From the NCBI RefSeq assembly GCF_007655135.1, contig NC_045127.1:22548199-22612198 (forward strand): a stretch of 64,000 nt of DNA, given 5' to 3'. Both the position numbers and the translations under genes were made by a program. Within the stretch, counting starts at the first letter, position 1. Each line of letters begins with the position of its first letter. Of this stretch, positions 24,501 to 35,188 are shown piece after piece. Source of the DNA: Punica granatum. Its lineage: Eukaryota; Streptophyta; Magnoliopsida; Myrtales; Lythraceae. Below the pieces are notes generated by a model. It saw only the letters and a list, made by a program, of their open reading frames with translations. It was not told the origin of the DNA and ran no database searches.

Positions 24501-25429
24501 TTTACTTTCTGCATTACCTACTGCATACACATGCCTGTACTTGTCTGTTATTTACTGTATCCATCGCGGTTCAAGCTTGAACTCATAAGAAACGATTGCA
24601 CGGGGTCCAACGCCATAAAAATCATCGATCACGGGTCCAACGCCCATGCACACTGAGGGCGCGCAACCCGAGTGCGGCATCGGGTCTTGCCTCGACTCAA
24701 CATCCCAATCTTAGTGATGTCTAAGTGGAAAGACAACTCGGATAGGATGAGTGAGTCGTGGTCAGGACATGACCCAGAAACTCGACCCGTCCCACGGCTA
24801 TCTCGAGAGTCAAGCGACTCTTCTGTTATCCGTCGATCCGGTCGGACCCGACCCCCGGCTCCATGAACCCGTGTTGCATTAATTTCGGTTTCGGACCTTC
24901 AAAACTCACGGCATGCATGAGTGGAATATTTGGCTTGATGCAAATCGACCGGGTCCAAAACACAGTACAGCGTCTGTATCTTCATTTATGCAAGCATTTC
25001 TGTATTTTCATTCAGTCAATGTAAGGACCTCGGTCGACAAGCAGAAAAGGCCTGAGAGTGCTTACGAATTTACGGTGTCAAAACGGGCAAGGAGTGTGCA
25101 ACTTAACTCACGCGGTGAATAAACAAAAACGGTAAGCCATAGACAAACAGAGTACCGAAAGGGCGTATGGGATATAGGCCCATACGTAACCGAATTCCCG
25201 GATTTGGAACTCAGGTTCCGCCAGACCATATGCCTTAGCACCCTAGGTGTATCCATACCCCTAGACCTGGGTACTTATCGGCCCTCGACTCCGAGTCGTA
25301 AAATAGTAAGTGGCGACTCCTTCTCACGCGTGTCCATCACGCGTCCCCCCATGGGAAGGTAGATACTCCCAAGCCGCGCGATCGGCTCGCGCACATGCGT
25401 GCCCCAGAGTCAACATTCGGGTGCGCACA
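21558..25429 (+). repeat. 3' LTR of the Ogre-like element
   Basis: 3872 bp, 28 bp longer than the 5' LTR. The extra length comes mainly from a third GGGCAAAATGGTCATTT copy near 22052-22128, a small insertion in CAGTCCGGGTTTTG (about 23384), and offsetting small deletions such as near 25405. TATA box at 23051-23057. Downstream flank ACTGT (25430-25434) matches the left flank. Confidence 0.93.
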
Positions 25430-25434
25430 ACTGT

Positions 25435-25516
25435 ATTAAACTTAATATATATATATATATATATATATATAATAGATTTACCTTATTATACAATATTTAC
25501 CTTTATGACTATATTA
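25435..25516. repeat. right half of the interrupted AT-rich duplication, with (TA)n
   Basis: Resumes the duplicated block found at about 6028-6110 (CTTAATATAT, TA run, ATAGATTTACC, CAATATTTACCTTTA). The (TA)n run spans about 25446-25471. The last 14 bases, TTATGACTATATTA (25503-25516), are the left target duplication of the SINE. Confidence 0.7.
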
Positions 25517-25832
25517 TTATTATTTTTTATAAATGAAAGGCTAGGTCGGGTTATTAACCCGCTGTGGCTGCCCCAATTAAGGGAACCTAACCGGCACGGA
25601 ATGTTCCTTTCGCCATAGCTCGCTGAGACTTTAGCCCAACTTGGTCACCGTAGCCCCACCAACACACTAGTGAATTAAGTCCAAGGTCCACTAGATCAAG
25701 CATTATGGGCCGGTCTTCACCATCCCATAATACACCCACATAGTGACAAGCTCTACGACCTTAGTGAGGTTCGAACTCGTAATGTTCAAGTGGAGCGCTT
25801 GATACTTAACCATTAGACCACCGTGCTGGTGG
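25517..25832 (-). mobile_element. tRNA-derived SINE, about 316 bp
   Basis: Flanked by the 14-bp direct repeat TTATGACTATATTA (25503-25516 and 25833-25846). On the minus strand its 5' end has an RNA polymerase III A-box-like GGTCTAATGGTTAAG (near 25805-25822) and a B-box GAGTTCGAACCTC (25766-25778), spaced as in tRNA-headed SINEs. The 3' end is an A/TAA-rich tail (plus-strand ATTATTATTTTTT at about 25516-25528). It is GC-richer than its surroundings. Length, long TSD and tail all fit a SINE; the family name was not determined. Confidence 0.85.
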
Positions 25833-25846
25833 TTATGACTATATTA

Positions 25847-27587
25847 ATTGTTTTGTAGTCAAGTTTATATATATACTAGGCTATTGAACCCATGCATTGT
25901 ATGGATTTTATAAAAAAAATTATTATGAAACATTAGATATTAAGATAATTATTAATGTTGACTTATAGTTTATATTAATAAATTGAAAATAGGAAAATTT
26001 ATTCTTATACTATATATATTTAAATACAATAAATTTCATCTCATGATAAATAATATTAATTAAACATTTCATAAGCAAATAATTCATGTAAAATATTTCA
26101 TAGAAATTATCTCAATTATCAATTCAATTTATAAGAAGATAATTATAAAATCCAAAAAAAATCATAGTTAGTTTTATTATTAATGAAAGATTAATAATCA
26201 TAGAGTCTATAAAATTTTAACATTAAGTATTCGCAATTGTCTTTTTCTTACTCATATTTCATATATTAAGTTTTGCAAATTTGAAAAATTTTAGATAACA
26301 TGTAAGCATTTCGATGTGAGATTTACCTAATTTAACTTTTATAAGGCTAATAATGATTATTAAAATTAACTAATAAATTTTTAATAAATCATAACATTTT
26401 AAAATTATGTATATGTATTTACTAATAAAATAGAAATTTCTTATAAAATAACATTAAGTGACCACAATAAAGAATTCTTCTGTAATTGTTTTGGATATAT
26501 TTTCTTCAATTACAATAATTCAATTTCTATATAATATACTAATTTATTGAACATTTACGATTCTATCCTATTTAATAGGGCCATTAAAATTATGTACACT
26601 TGTTTGCTAATAAAATAGTGGTGTCGTTTATAACTCGATTGCGATTATAACCTTGAGGTGCAAGGTAAACTAGTTATAACTCCGCTGCCAAGAAATACGA
26701 CACTATGACTATATTGATTGGTTGTGTTGTATATTGTTTATCTGTCTAATTGCTTTAGATATGATGATTGTTGAGTTTGTCTGAAGTTGTTCTGTGAAAG
26801 TCGTGCTGTTAGCTAAAGCTGGATTTAGTTGTGTATATATATATATTGCATAAAGTCTTGTGCGGTTGAGTTGAGCTGGATTTATTTTACCTTGGAATTT
26901 GGTGCTCACTGAGATGCAGCTCACACCCATTGCATATTACTTTTTAGATGGACTATAGATTAGCTCAGTTGCACGGGAGAACGATTTTTGATACGGGAAT
27001 CGGGTTGGAGGACTCTCTAGCTATTTCATCTTATAAGAGACTTGTACAGATTTCTTGTAGATACATTACGGCCCAAAATATTTTGCTTAGCTCAATTGGA
27101 TTATTACGATGAATTAGTGAATGAATATTTTGGAGATTTTATGTTGATCTTGAGATGTGTTATATGTGATTACTTGATAGAGGTAGTTGAACCAATAGTT
27201 GCTTTCTGTAGTTTGTGGATACTATAATTTATATTTAGCAGGTCGTGGTTTATAACAAAATTTTAGAGAAAATGCTACTTAAATTTCGGGTCGTGACAAT
27301 AATCATCTAGACATGATAAAGGAAATAATAGGCATCAGGGAGAACTTCCCATTTCAGGGTATGCTTCCCTCGTCGTGGAATCGATCTTCAAGATATCTCG
27401 TTGCTTCATTGAATAGTGTGTGATGGCTGGGTTCAATATAAAGTTCATTTTATGGAATTGGTCCCAGGGAATTTTCGAACTTGGTTAAAGTTGAGGGTTG
27501 ATTTGATCCCAAAGACTCATCTTCTCTCCTTGTGATCCAATAAATTTTGGTTTAACAAACGAATACTCTTCTCAACAATATTTTAGA

Positions 27588-27618
<31 letters not shown>

Positions 27619-28199
27619 AGAAGCTGATTGGTTTAGATCAGTTGAAACCTTCGTAAATGTTTCAGTTTGACAACATCAGGAATAGAATCTGCTGCCTCTT
27701 GGTTCTTAAGTTTTAGCTATTGCCCGATTGATCATGTAAACAACGAGATATAATAGATTTATCATCAAGTTTAATGAGAAAATAGAGGAGTTTTGAGTGA
27801 CATTGCTCAGCTTCTTCTCCAGTTTGGTGTTTCTCATCATCACTCCCCTCAGCGCACAAATTGTTGGTCTGAGTCAACAATGCCAGTCCCTAGAAACATA
27901 AAGAATTGCACACCTTGTTTGGATTTGAGGGTTAGCATAGAATTTTAACGATAACCCTCAAAATTCCACAACTCTCCCCCATGCTTGAAATTGCTATGTA
28001 TCTTGTTAAAAGGCAGAAGATAAACCAAGTATGGTGGACCTGTTAATGAGCATAAAGAACTGGAGACATTAAAGAACATCTGCTCACTTTGACGGTAAAG
28101 AAATCAGCATGACCAGCCTTTTCAGGTCATCAGCAATTTTATTAAAAGAGAGCGATGTATAGTCTCCGAGCAAAGGCATAACTGGTTACAATCATATAG
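25847..28199. other. AT-rich intergenic, no gene recognised
   Basis: After the SINE the older duplicated block resumes (AATTGTTTTGTAGTCAAG, compare 6115-6135). Beyond it is AT-rich DNA with short open frames of no recognisable family. A weak inverted repeat of about 87 bp spans 26619-26705 (TAGTGGTGTCGTTTATAACT against GTTATAACT...ACGACACTA). A short hairpin of TTTGAGGGTTA and TAACCCTCAAA sits at about 27925-27962. (TA)n and T-runs occur at about 27588-27619. Confidence 0.5.
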
Positions 28200-29131
28200 T
28201 TATCGTCTCTTCTCTTCTGTCCCTTCCACAGTGAGAAAATGGTTCCCCAGTACATATGGGTCATGATCCAGCTTTACTATAAGAGAAACTGTGATACGGG
28301 TCGAGGGTTCGTCAATCAAATCTGATCGTGGAACGATCTTGGGTTCCTTTAGTTGTCGGGTCTCGTCATTCTTGGTGGGAATCGCATCAAACTGAACAAG
28401 AGACCTCACCTTAGCGAAGCCATGTTCTATAGAACGTAAAGAGAATGACATGAAATCAACATGGGGACGGGTCTATCTTGACATTGCAATTCTAATCACA
28501 AACGTTTCGACTCATTCTAATAAACAGGGTAGAATTGAGGAAAAGTACATACAAGCCTTGAACCAGGAAAATCTCTCTGCCACAACCAGCATAAAATGAA
28601 AGGGAGCCGAAACAACAATCGAAAGTCGACTTGTCATATAACCTGAGAGATCTTGTCTTCCTTCGAAGCTGCTATTTTCGACTTCTAAAATAAGCTGACA
28701 ATGAAAACATGCCAATCTAATTGCACAGTACACCATCAGATTCATCGGTCAATGAACAAGGATGAACAAGATTGAAGATTCAGAGAAATAAAAGAACCAA
28801 TTTTGTCGGTTCAGAAAAGCCCCCGAGTCGTTAAGGTATTGAAAAAATCAGACAAGCAGACTAGGCAAAGGCAATTCATAAAGGAAAACATTCAGAGCTC
28901 AAAAGATCCATTTGCATTTGAAGAACAATGATGCAAAAGAAAAATAACAGAAACTAGTTCGCTATGCACTTAAAATCCATCAGAGGTCACACTCCGACTA
29001 GTAATCCGCCGACTCCGCATAACCATTGGCGCAACAAAAAGTGGCCGAAACCAGTACCTAAACTAGAGTAGACAGACCCAAAATTTCGATCAAAAGCCAG
29101 AGTCGAGTTCATAGCTAAAGAACATGGACAT
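28200..29131. other. intergenic downstream of the GeBP-like gene
   Basis: Holds an unassigned 83-codon open frame on the minus strand (28200-28451) without a known domain, repeats or good splice partners. I do not claim it as a gene. The part nearest 29131 is probably the 3' untranslated region of the GeBP-like gene. Confidence 0.4.
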
Positions 29132-30076
29132 TTAACTTCCTAATGAGTGACGAGTCTGACAAATAACAGCAGCGTGGTCGTTAATCAACCTAGCCCGCTC
29201 CACAATGAGCTGCAGTTCCTGTTCTTCCAGCCTCTTCCATTGCTGATCCAATTCCACCCTCATCCTCTCATCGACCAAGTAAGTCTTTTTCCTTACAAAC
29301 TCCTCGTTAAGGGACCTGCCCCCACCGACATCCTCAATCCCCTTCAACAACCGACGAGACAGAGCAGAAACCGAAGTCCCTACGTGCCCCTCAAGCCCAC
29401 GAGCCGCGGCAGCCTTCCCTTTCACAGGCTTTTTGGCGGCAGTCCTCCCTTTCACAAGGTTTTCGACAGACCCCCACGCCTTCACAGCCAATTCGAGGAA
29501 ATTCTCCTCCTGGGGGCTGAGCTCGGCGCCCTCCTTGACCTTCTTGTCACGGCTCTTAAACTTCTTCTTCAGATTACGGATCTTGCCGCTCAGCTGCCGT
29601 TTCGAGACGGAAGATGGGATCTTTTGCTTGATACTCTCGTAGATGTCGTTGAGTTCGTACTTCGGCTTGCTCTTGGAGACCTCGACCAAGCCCTTCATCA
29701 CCTCCATCTCTTCCGGCTCACTCCACATCCGCTGGAAAAATTGCTTCTTTTCCGCCACCGAGTTCGACTTGGTCTTGACCCGCTTCGACGCCGCCTCCCC
29801 ATTTGAGACGATCCCTTCCGCATCGCGCTTTTTCCGCTCCGCAAGTTCCTAGGGGACCGGCTTGCCGTTCTGCTTGACGGCTCGGTCGGGACCAGGCTCG
29901 GACTCGATCTCAGAATCTGAAGATTGGAGTTGTTGTTTCTTCTGTTCTTCCTCTTGATCTTCTTCCTCTTCCTCGTCGTCATCTTCCTCTTCATCATCTT
30001 TCTGGGCCTCTTCTTCTACTTTCCTTTCTGAAGAGGCCGATGGCGGATCATCGCTGAAGGAACGCTTCGGCGCCAT
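29132..30076 (-). pseudogene. GeBP/storekeeper-like DUF573 transcription factor with an in-frame stop
   Basis: GeBP-type proteins are plant nuclear DNA-binding regulators, usually intronless. The frame starts at ATG 30076 and would be 314 aa. Its acidic N-terminus (runs of E and D, about residues 20-50) is typical. The DUF573 DNA-binding core follows (QFFQRMWSEPEEMEVMKG, then YELNDIYESIKQK, then SKRQLSGKIRNLKKKF). The C-terminus has a charged, leucine-containing helix like the family's zipper-like region. A TAG at 29849-29851 (codon 76) interrupts an otherwise intact frame, with no ATG between it and the DNA-binding core. As written, only the acidic head would be made. Either a recent nonsense allele (CAG to TAG), a sequencing error, or an unrecognised intron. 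Confidence 0.85.
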
Positions 30077-30129
30077 TGACACGAGGACAGAGCTCTCTTT
30101 CCCTTGCCAGACAGTAACACAGCTGTGAG

Positions 30130-30205
30130 GTTGGAGTCTGTACGTACATATATGGGGGGCGAGAGGGAGGGAGGGAGAGAGAGAGGGAGGGAGGGAGAGA
30201 AGATC
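30130..30205. repeat. purine-rich GGGA/GA simple repeat upstream of the GeBP-like gene
   Basis: A run of GAGGGAGG-type units with GAGAGA (about 30158-30200), just upstream of the GeBP-like start. GA/CT microsatellites are common in plant 5' regions; on the gene's sense strand this is a CT-rich leader or promoter tract. Confidence 0.7.
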
Positions 30206-33200
30206 TTGAGAAGGAAGTCAAACGGTCTTTTTTTGGGGGGCGGAAGTCAAACGGCCTTAAGAGTCATTACATTATGGTTTGGTTTCACTAATTAATATCA
30301 ATTAATTTCACTTACCGGCTACCGAAAAAAAAGGTTTCACTTAACTAAAAAGAATATCAATTAATTTCAAAATAAATATAAAGTACTTCTATTTATTTCT
30401 ATTTCAAATAAATTCTCCATATTTGATGATATTTTATATATATAACAAACTACCACCATAGCAACATACCCTCAATCTTTCCTATATAACCTTTATCTTT
30501 CCTATAAAACTAGTTTATATATATATATATATATATGGCTTAATTAATATTTTGTACAATATAATTGACAAATATAATGAGGGCCGACATTATTTCCACA
30601 AGTATTATCGGTTTTCTTGACAAAAATATCCGCATTCACTTTTTAAGTAAGTGTTACTAGAATTCCTAATCTCATGATATTCTCTTCCTATCAATATATT
30701 TTCCTAAGTTACTCTTTTTTTTTGGCTTATAGAAGATAAATATTTTCTTATTTTAGTTCATCAAATTTTTTTTTGTATAGATTGCGGACGGGGTGGTAGC
30801 TAGCAGGTCACAGGGACATATGCGATCTCAATGAATGACATTAGGGTCTCATTTTCAAGAGCTCACGGACCCTCATCCTTTTCGATTATAAGGAAGCTAA
30901 TCATGTAGTACAATAAAAGAGAACACTGGCACTGGTCTTTTGCAGTTCAATCCAACATCTTTCTTTACTTGTAAATTCGCACCCCTATCAGTGTCTTTGT
31001 TTGTCCCTTTCTGTGTGGAACCAGAACTTCAACCCATTCTCAAATCAAATTCTTTCTCATGAAACATAATATTATCAATTATACAAAATGCAATTACATT
31101 GGATGCAGGTTGGTTATGTTCCACACGTTTATTATTGTTTAATTTAATTTTATGATAAGGGTATGTGCCCGAGGTCCCACGCAAACATTGTACAAGCTCA
31201 CTAGTCATGTTATTCCTCCTGTCACGGGGACCATACAGTTAGTTACAAAGCACATGCACCAATTAACATGAGGACGTTGGTCAACGGCAATTATTGATAA
31301 CCAGCGGGTAAACTCTATCTGCAATGCAGAATTTTGATTCACCATAAGCACATCGTGATCAAAATGGTCAAGTCGACGTGCAAACGAAATTGGTCTCAAC
31401 ATAGGTTGAGAATACTCGTGATCATGTAACGTAATCAAATTGTACAAAATGCATTTGCATTGTTTATGTTCCATGCGTGCATTATTGTTTAATTTTTTTA
31501 TTACAATAGGTATCCGGGCTCCCACATGAATACCGTACAAGCACAGAGGAGATGTTAGTCCCGGAGACCATGCAATTAGCCGCATAGCACAAGCACTAAA
31601 ATAACATGAGGATATTGCTCAATAGCAAGCTGATCACTATTATAATGAAAGCCAACGCTATTTCCACAAGTATTATTGGTTTCTTGACTAAAATATTATC
31701 ATTCACTTTTTAAGTAAGTCTTACTAGGATCCCTAATCTCATAATATTTTCTTCCCACCAATATCTTTTCCTAAGTTACTTTTCTTTTCTTTTCTTTTTT
31801 TCCCTTAAAAGATAAGTCTTTTCTTATTTTACTTCATCAATTATGTACTCCCTTCCTTAATTTCAAGATCCTATTAGATCTTATCTTTTATTTATTTATT
31901 TAAATTTATATACTTACTTTGCAATACTTACAATTTCAATTCCTACTTTTTCTTTCACTACTAGTGAAGTCATTTGGTCGCATATATAATTTTTCATCTC
32001 CTAGTTTATTTGAGCAAATTACTAATTTCTTTATTTCCATATTGCAATTAAAATATAAATAACCCTTTTCCACCTTTTCCTCGTCATTTGATATTCCTTT
32101 TATTTCTCTGAGATTTTATTTTAATTAATACAAATATTAATATATTAATTTGTCATGATGTATGAAGTGAACGAGTCTTTCACAAAGAAAATGGAATTGC
32201 ATCTATTACAGATAGAAGTGAAGAGAAGTTCATCATCTGCTCATATAAATTATGGGTATGAAATATATGATCGTTAGAAAAAATTACAAAATATATATGA
32301 TCTATTCATAAAAATTAAAGATCATAAAAAACAGTAAATAAGTTTATAAAGTAAAGATAAGATATTCATGAATTCAACGGAGGAGAGAAAAGATAGATTA
32401 TAGGGGAGGAAAGTTAACGATTATACGTGTGATCGAACATGATTTACTTGGTAAATTAAGAAAAAAAAATAACAATTTTTTGGTGGAGAGAATCATGGAA
32501 TTAAGGATTAACTCATAAACTTGCTTAGAAATTCAATAATGGGATGTTTTAGTCAAGCAATCACTGATCTATATCTATCTATATATACATAGTAAAACAA
32601 TATACACTAAACAATAAATATCCGTGATAAATGCTATCAACATACTCAAAGTAAATATCATAAAATAAATACTATATTTAATTTACATAAATAATAATAA
32701 GTATATCATACAACAAAATTCTCATATTATCTATATATACAATTTCACATATAGAATTGAAATATAAATTAATAAAAATCAGTTTTTTAGTTAAAATAAT
32801 GTCAAAAGATTTAAATTAAGTATTTTAAATGAGAGCATCCCAATATACTATTACAAAACATTATATTAAGAAATTAAAATTCAGATTTCTATATTTGAAC
32901 CAAATATATAATGATCTTTGATAATAAACTAATGACTAATTAAATATTTATTTTTTTTGAATATTAATTAAGTATTTCTAAAGCATAGAGTTGTCATTAA
33001 ACCCTTTAAAATTAGTCTAATGTCAACATATTGGAAATTATTCTTCAAAATAGACCTTAATTGTTAAAAATTATTAGCATTCATTAGAAGTAATTTCATT
33101 TTTAAAAAATTACGAATAATTATTATATGTAAATAGATCAGTGCACCACATGGAATTGAAAATTAGTAAACAATATATTTGCTTGCGGATTTAGCCCCGA

Positions 33201-34708
33201 CCTATAATGAATTGATGAGCTGTATAGTAAATTTATCCCATTAATGAAGAAAACCATTTATGATAGTAACTAGTTTTACAATTTTATATCTTCAATTAAT
33301 ACTTTGTAAATGGATGATCATGTAGTGTCGAGACCTTATGAGCATTGGAGAGGCTTGACTGCCTTAGCGCCCACCTCTTGAGCCGCCATGGGCTAGTGAC
33401 TGCCGGGATGGGTTTGCTGGTCAAAGGTGGCCAATCCCAGGGGTCTTGAGTCCTTGATTAGGTGAGCTCATTGCTCAGGATGTTGAGGTCTCGAGCCCCA
33501 AAGTGTTTGGTCGGGACTTTAAAGCGCTAAACTTGCCTAATGACCCCTAAGTTAGGTATCGGAATAAAATATATATGTTATCAAGTGTATATATCCAACA
33601 AGTAATGAGTAAAATTATCGTAGGATCTTTGACTTCTACTAATTACTAAACTTATTTCAACTTAAATCGAATTCAAGTAATTAAACTAAACTAGACGAAA
33701 CGCTCGTGCATATGTATGGTTAGAGTTGTAGCGTATATATATATATTAAATAGACCATTTAGTAATTTGAATGGGTATATCAGTAGTATAAAATTTTGTT
33801 GTGACTAATATCTATTTATGAAGAAATTAATTTCCATCTTCTCTTTCAATTGTAAAAAAGGTATTTACTTTCATTAAAGTTTTTTTCAATTTTTGTCCTG
33901 AGACTAATTTACGACAATGAGATATTCTCATAGTTTTAAAGTGGAAGAGTTTCTTGTTTAACTCTTGTGAAGATACTACCGGAATAAATTGAGAGTTTTT
34001 TAATATTTTAAACACGATGTATAATATATATGTCTACAGATATAAGTAAAAGACTTTTCGGCTTGTATAACTGAATTTTTTTGGAGTTTCGTGGGTAATG
34101 TGGCATGATAATAATGCGCCATTTGCCGCATAGTGATTGATTGGAATTTCAAAAATTACTCAACCATGGGCTTTGTATGTCTTATGTGACATCGTACTAT
34201 GAGTTGTTTTAACTTTTAATTGTATATAGATAGATATAGATTAAGTCAGCTAATAAAGCAAAGCATTTTAAACTTGATTGGAATCAATGACAAAGGCTCC
34301 TAGGATCTACAATTTCCACTAAGATTGAATCTCAAGTCGATTCCTCTTTCATACTATCAACTGACTAAATTGTTAACCTTAAATTCTTTGATCTTTCCAT
34401 ACCTCTCGCAAGCGTCATTGAAATGTACTATATTGTAAACAACTTTTCACTCTATTCCTAGGCAAGTTAATTAGCGACAACCCATTTCGAATCAATCCTA
34501 ATTTGGTTATCTAAAGCGATTAGGTACAATCCTATCCTTTTATATCTAATAATCTTGTTTTCTAAGCAAGATAAGTATAGGTTATTCCTATTATGACAGA
34601 ACTCTCCAAGTTCATCTAGATTACTAACTCAATTTAATCGGTTGGTAATTTATTGAAATGCATTAAGCACGTATAATTCATTCGATAATGAAAAGAGAGC
34701 ATTCACAG
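30206..34708. other. 4.5-kb AT-rich desert with local duplications
   Basis: No gene or long domain-bearing frame seen. Two nested duplications are visible: 30575-30770 recurs at about 31645-31840 (both CATTCACTTTTTAAGTAAGT, then TACTAG and CCTAATCTCAT), and 31083-31300 recurs at about 31443-31640 (TACAAAATGCA, ATTATTGTTTAAT, ACATGAGGA). Several (TA)n runs occur. A GC-richer island at 33330-33560 stands out and is listed separately. Confidence 0.6.
33330..33560. repeat. GC-rich island in AT desert, possible SINE or other inserted repeat
   Basis: About 230 bp of clearly higher GC with a B-box-like GGTCTCGAGCCCC near 33487-33499, in DNA that is otherwise very AT-rich. It looks inserted. I could not find clear target duplications or a tail, so the type is open. 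Confidence 0.35.

Positions 34709-34741
<33 letters not shown>
34709..34741. repeat. (C)33 homopolymer
   Basis: Thirty-three consecutive C residues between GAGCATTCACAG and GGCGATTGGGG. This is very unusual in AT-rich plant DNA. True length is doubtful, since such tracts are read poorly; it may also mark an assembly join. Confidence 0.95.
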
Positions 34742-34743
<2 letters not shown>

Positions 34744-35188
34744 CGATTGGGGTCGCTGACACTACAGAGAGCGCCACTTGACTTATACATCAGCAATTTC
34801 CATCAAAATTAACGGAAAAGTTGATGCCATGCTAAAATTATTATCAAATTAATAGTTTATATATTTTTAGGTTAAAGAAAAAAGTTCATACTAGAATTCT
34901 TAAATTGCGAAAAGTTTGTACTTTTTTTTATTAACTCTAAATATAAACAATATATTATATAATATTTACAATAGGTAGAGATATGTATATATGTATTCCT
35001 GGATAGTGGATAATGTAAATGGATACATATTCATATAATATATATATATATATATATAAAGGAGACAGAAAGCGACGAACAATTGATATTGATATATATA
35101 TATATATATAAGAGGTTTCGAAAAAATAAATAAATAACAGTGGTGTATATATAATAAGGTTAAAGAGGGTATTACTGTAATTTTATAA

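Larger units (their letters stand above)
6259..25429 (+). mobile_element. 19.2-kb Ty3/gypsy LTR retrotransposon, Tat/Ogre-like
   Basis: A full-length element bounded by two long LTRs (6259-10102 and 21558-25429), both starting TGTCAGCACC and ending GTGCGCACA. It is flanked by the 5-bp duplication ACTGT (6254-6258 and 25430-25434). Order: PBS, extra ORF1, gag, protease, G-patch, intron, RT, RNase H, a second RNase H, integrase, long 3' region with tandem repeats, PPT. Total size, the ORF before gag, the pro-RT intron and the dual RNase H are reported hallmarks of the Ogre branch of Tat. Damage I could see: TAG in gag (13234), +1 frameshift (about 13456), TAG after protease (15419), TGA at the start of the RT exon (16146), and a 1-bp loss near 19408. 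It is not autonomous as it stands. Confidence 0.93.

Noticed and set aside
26940..27010. Possible tRNA gene near TTAGCTCAGTTGC (A-box-like)
   Set aside because: No matching B box at the right distance, and no cloverleaf could be drawn.
28200..28451. 83-codon minus-strand open frame with normal-looking composition
   Set aside because: I could not relate it to any protein family or to neighbouring exons.
29147..29806. 219-codon plus-strand frame opposite the GeBP-like gene
   Set aside because: Antisense shadow of a GC-rich coding region. The minus strand has the real DUF573 motifs.
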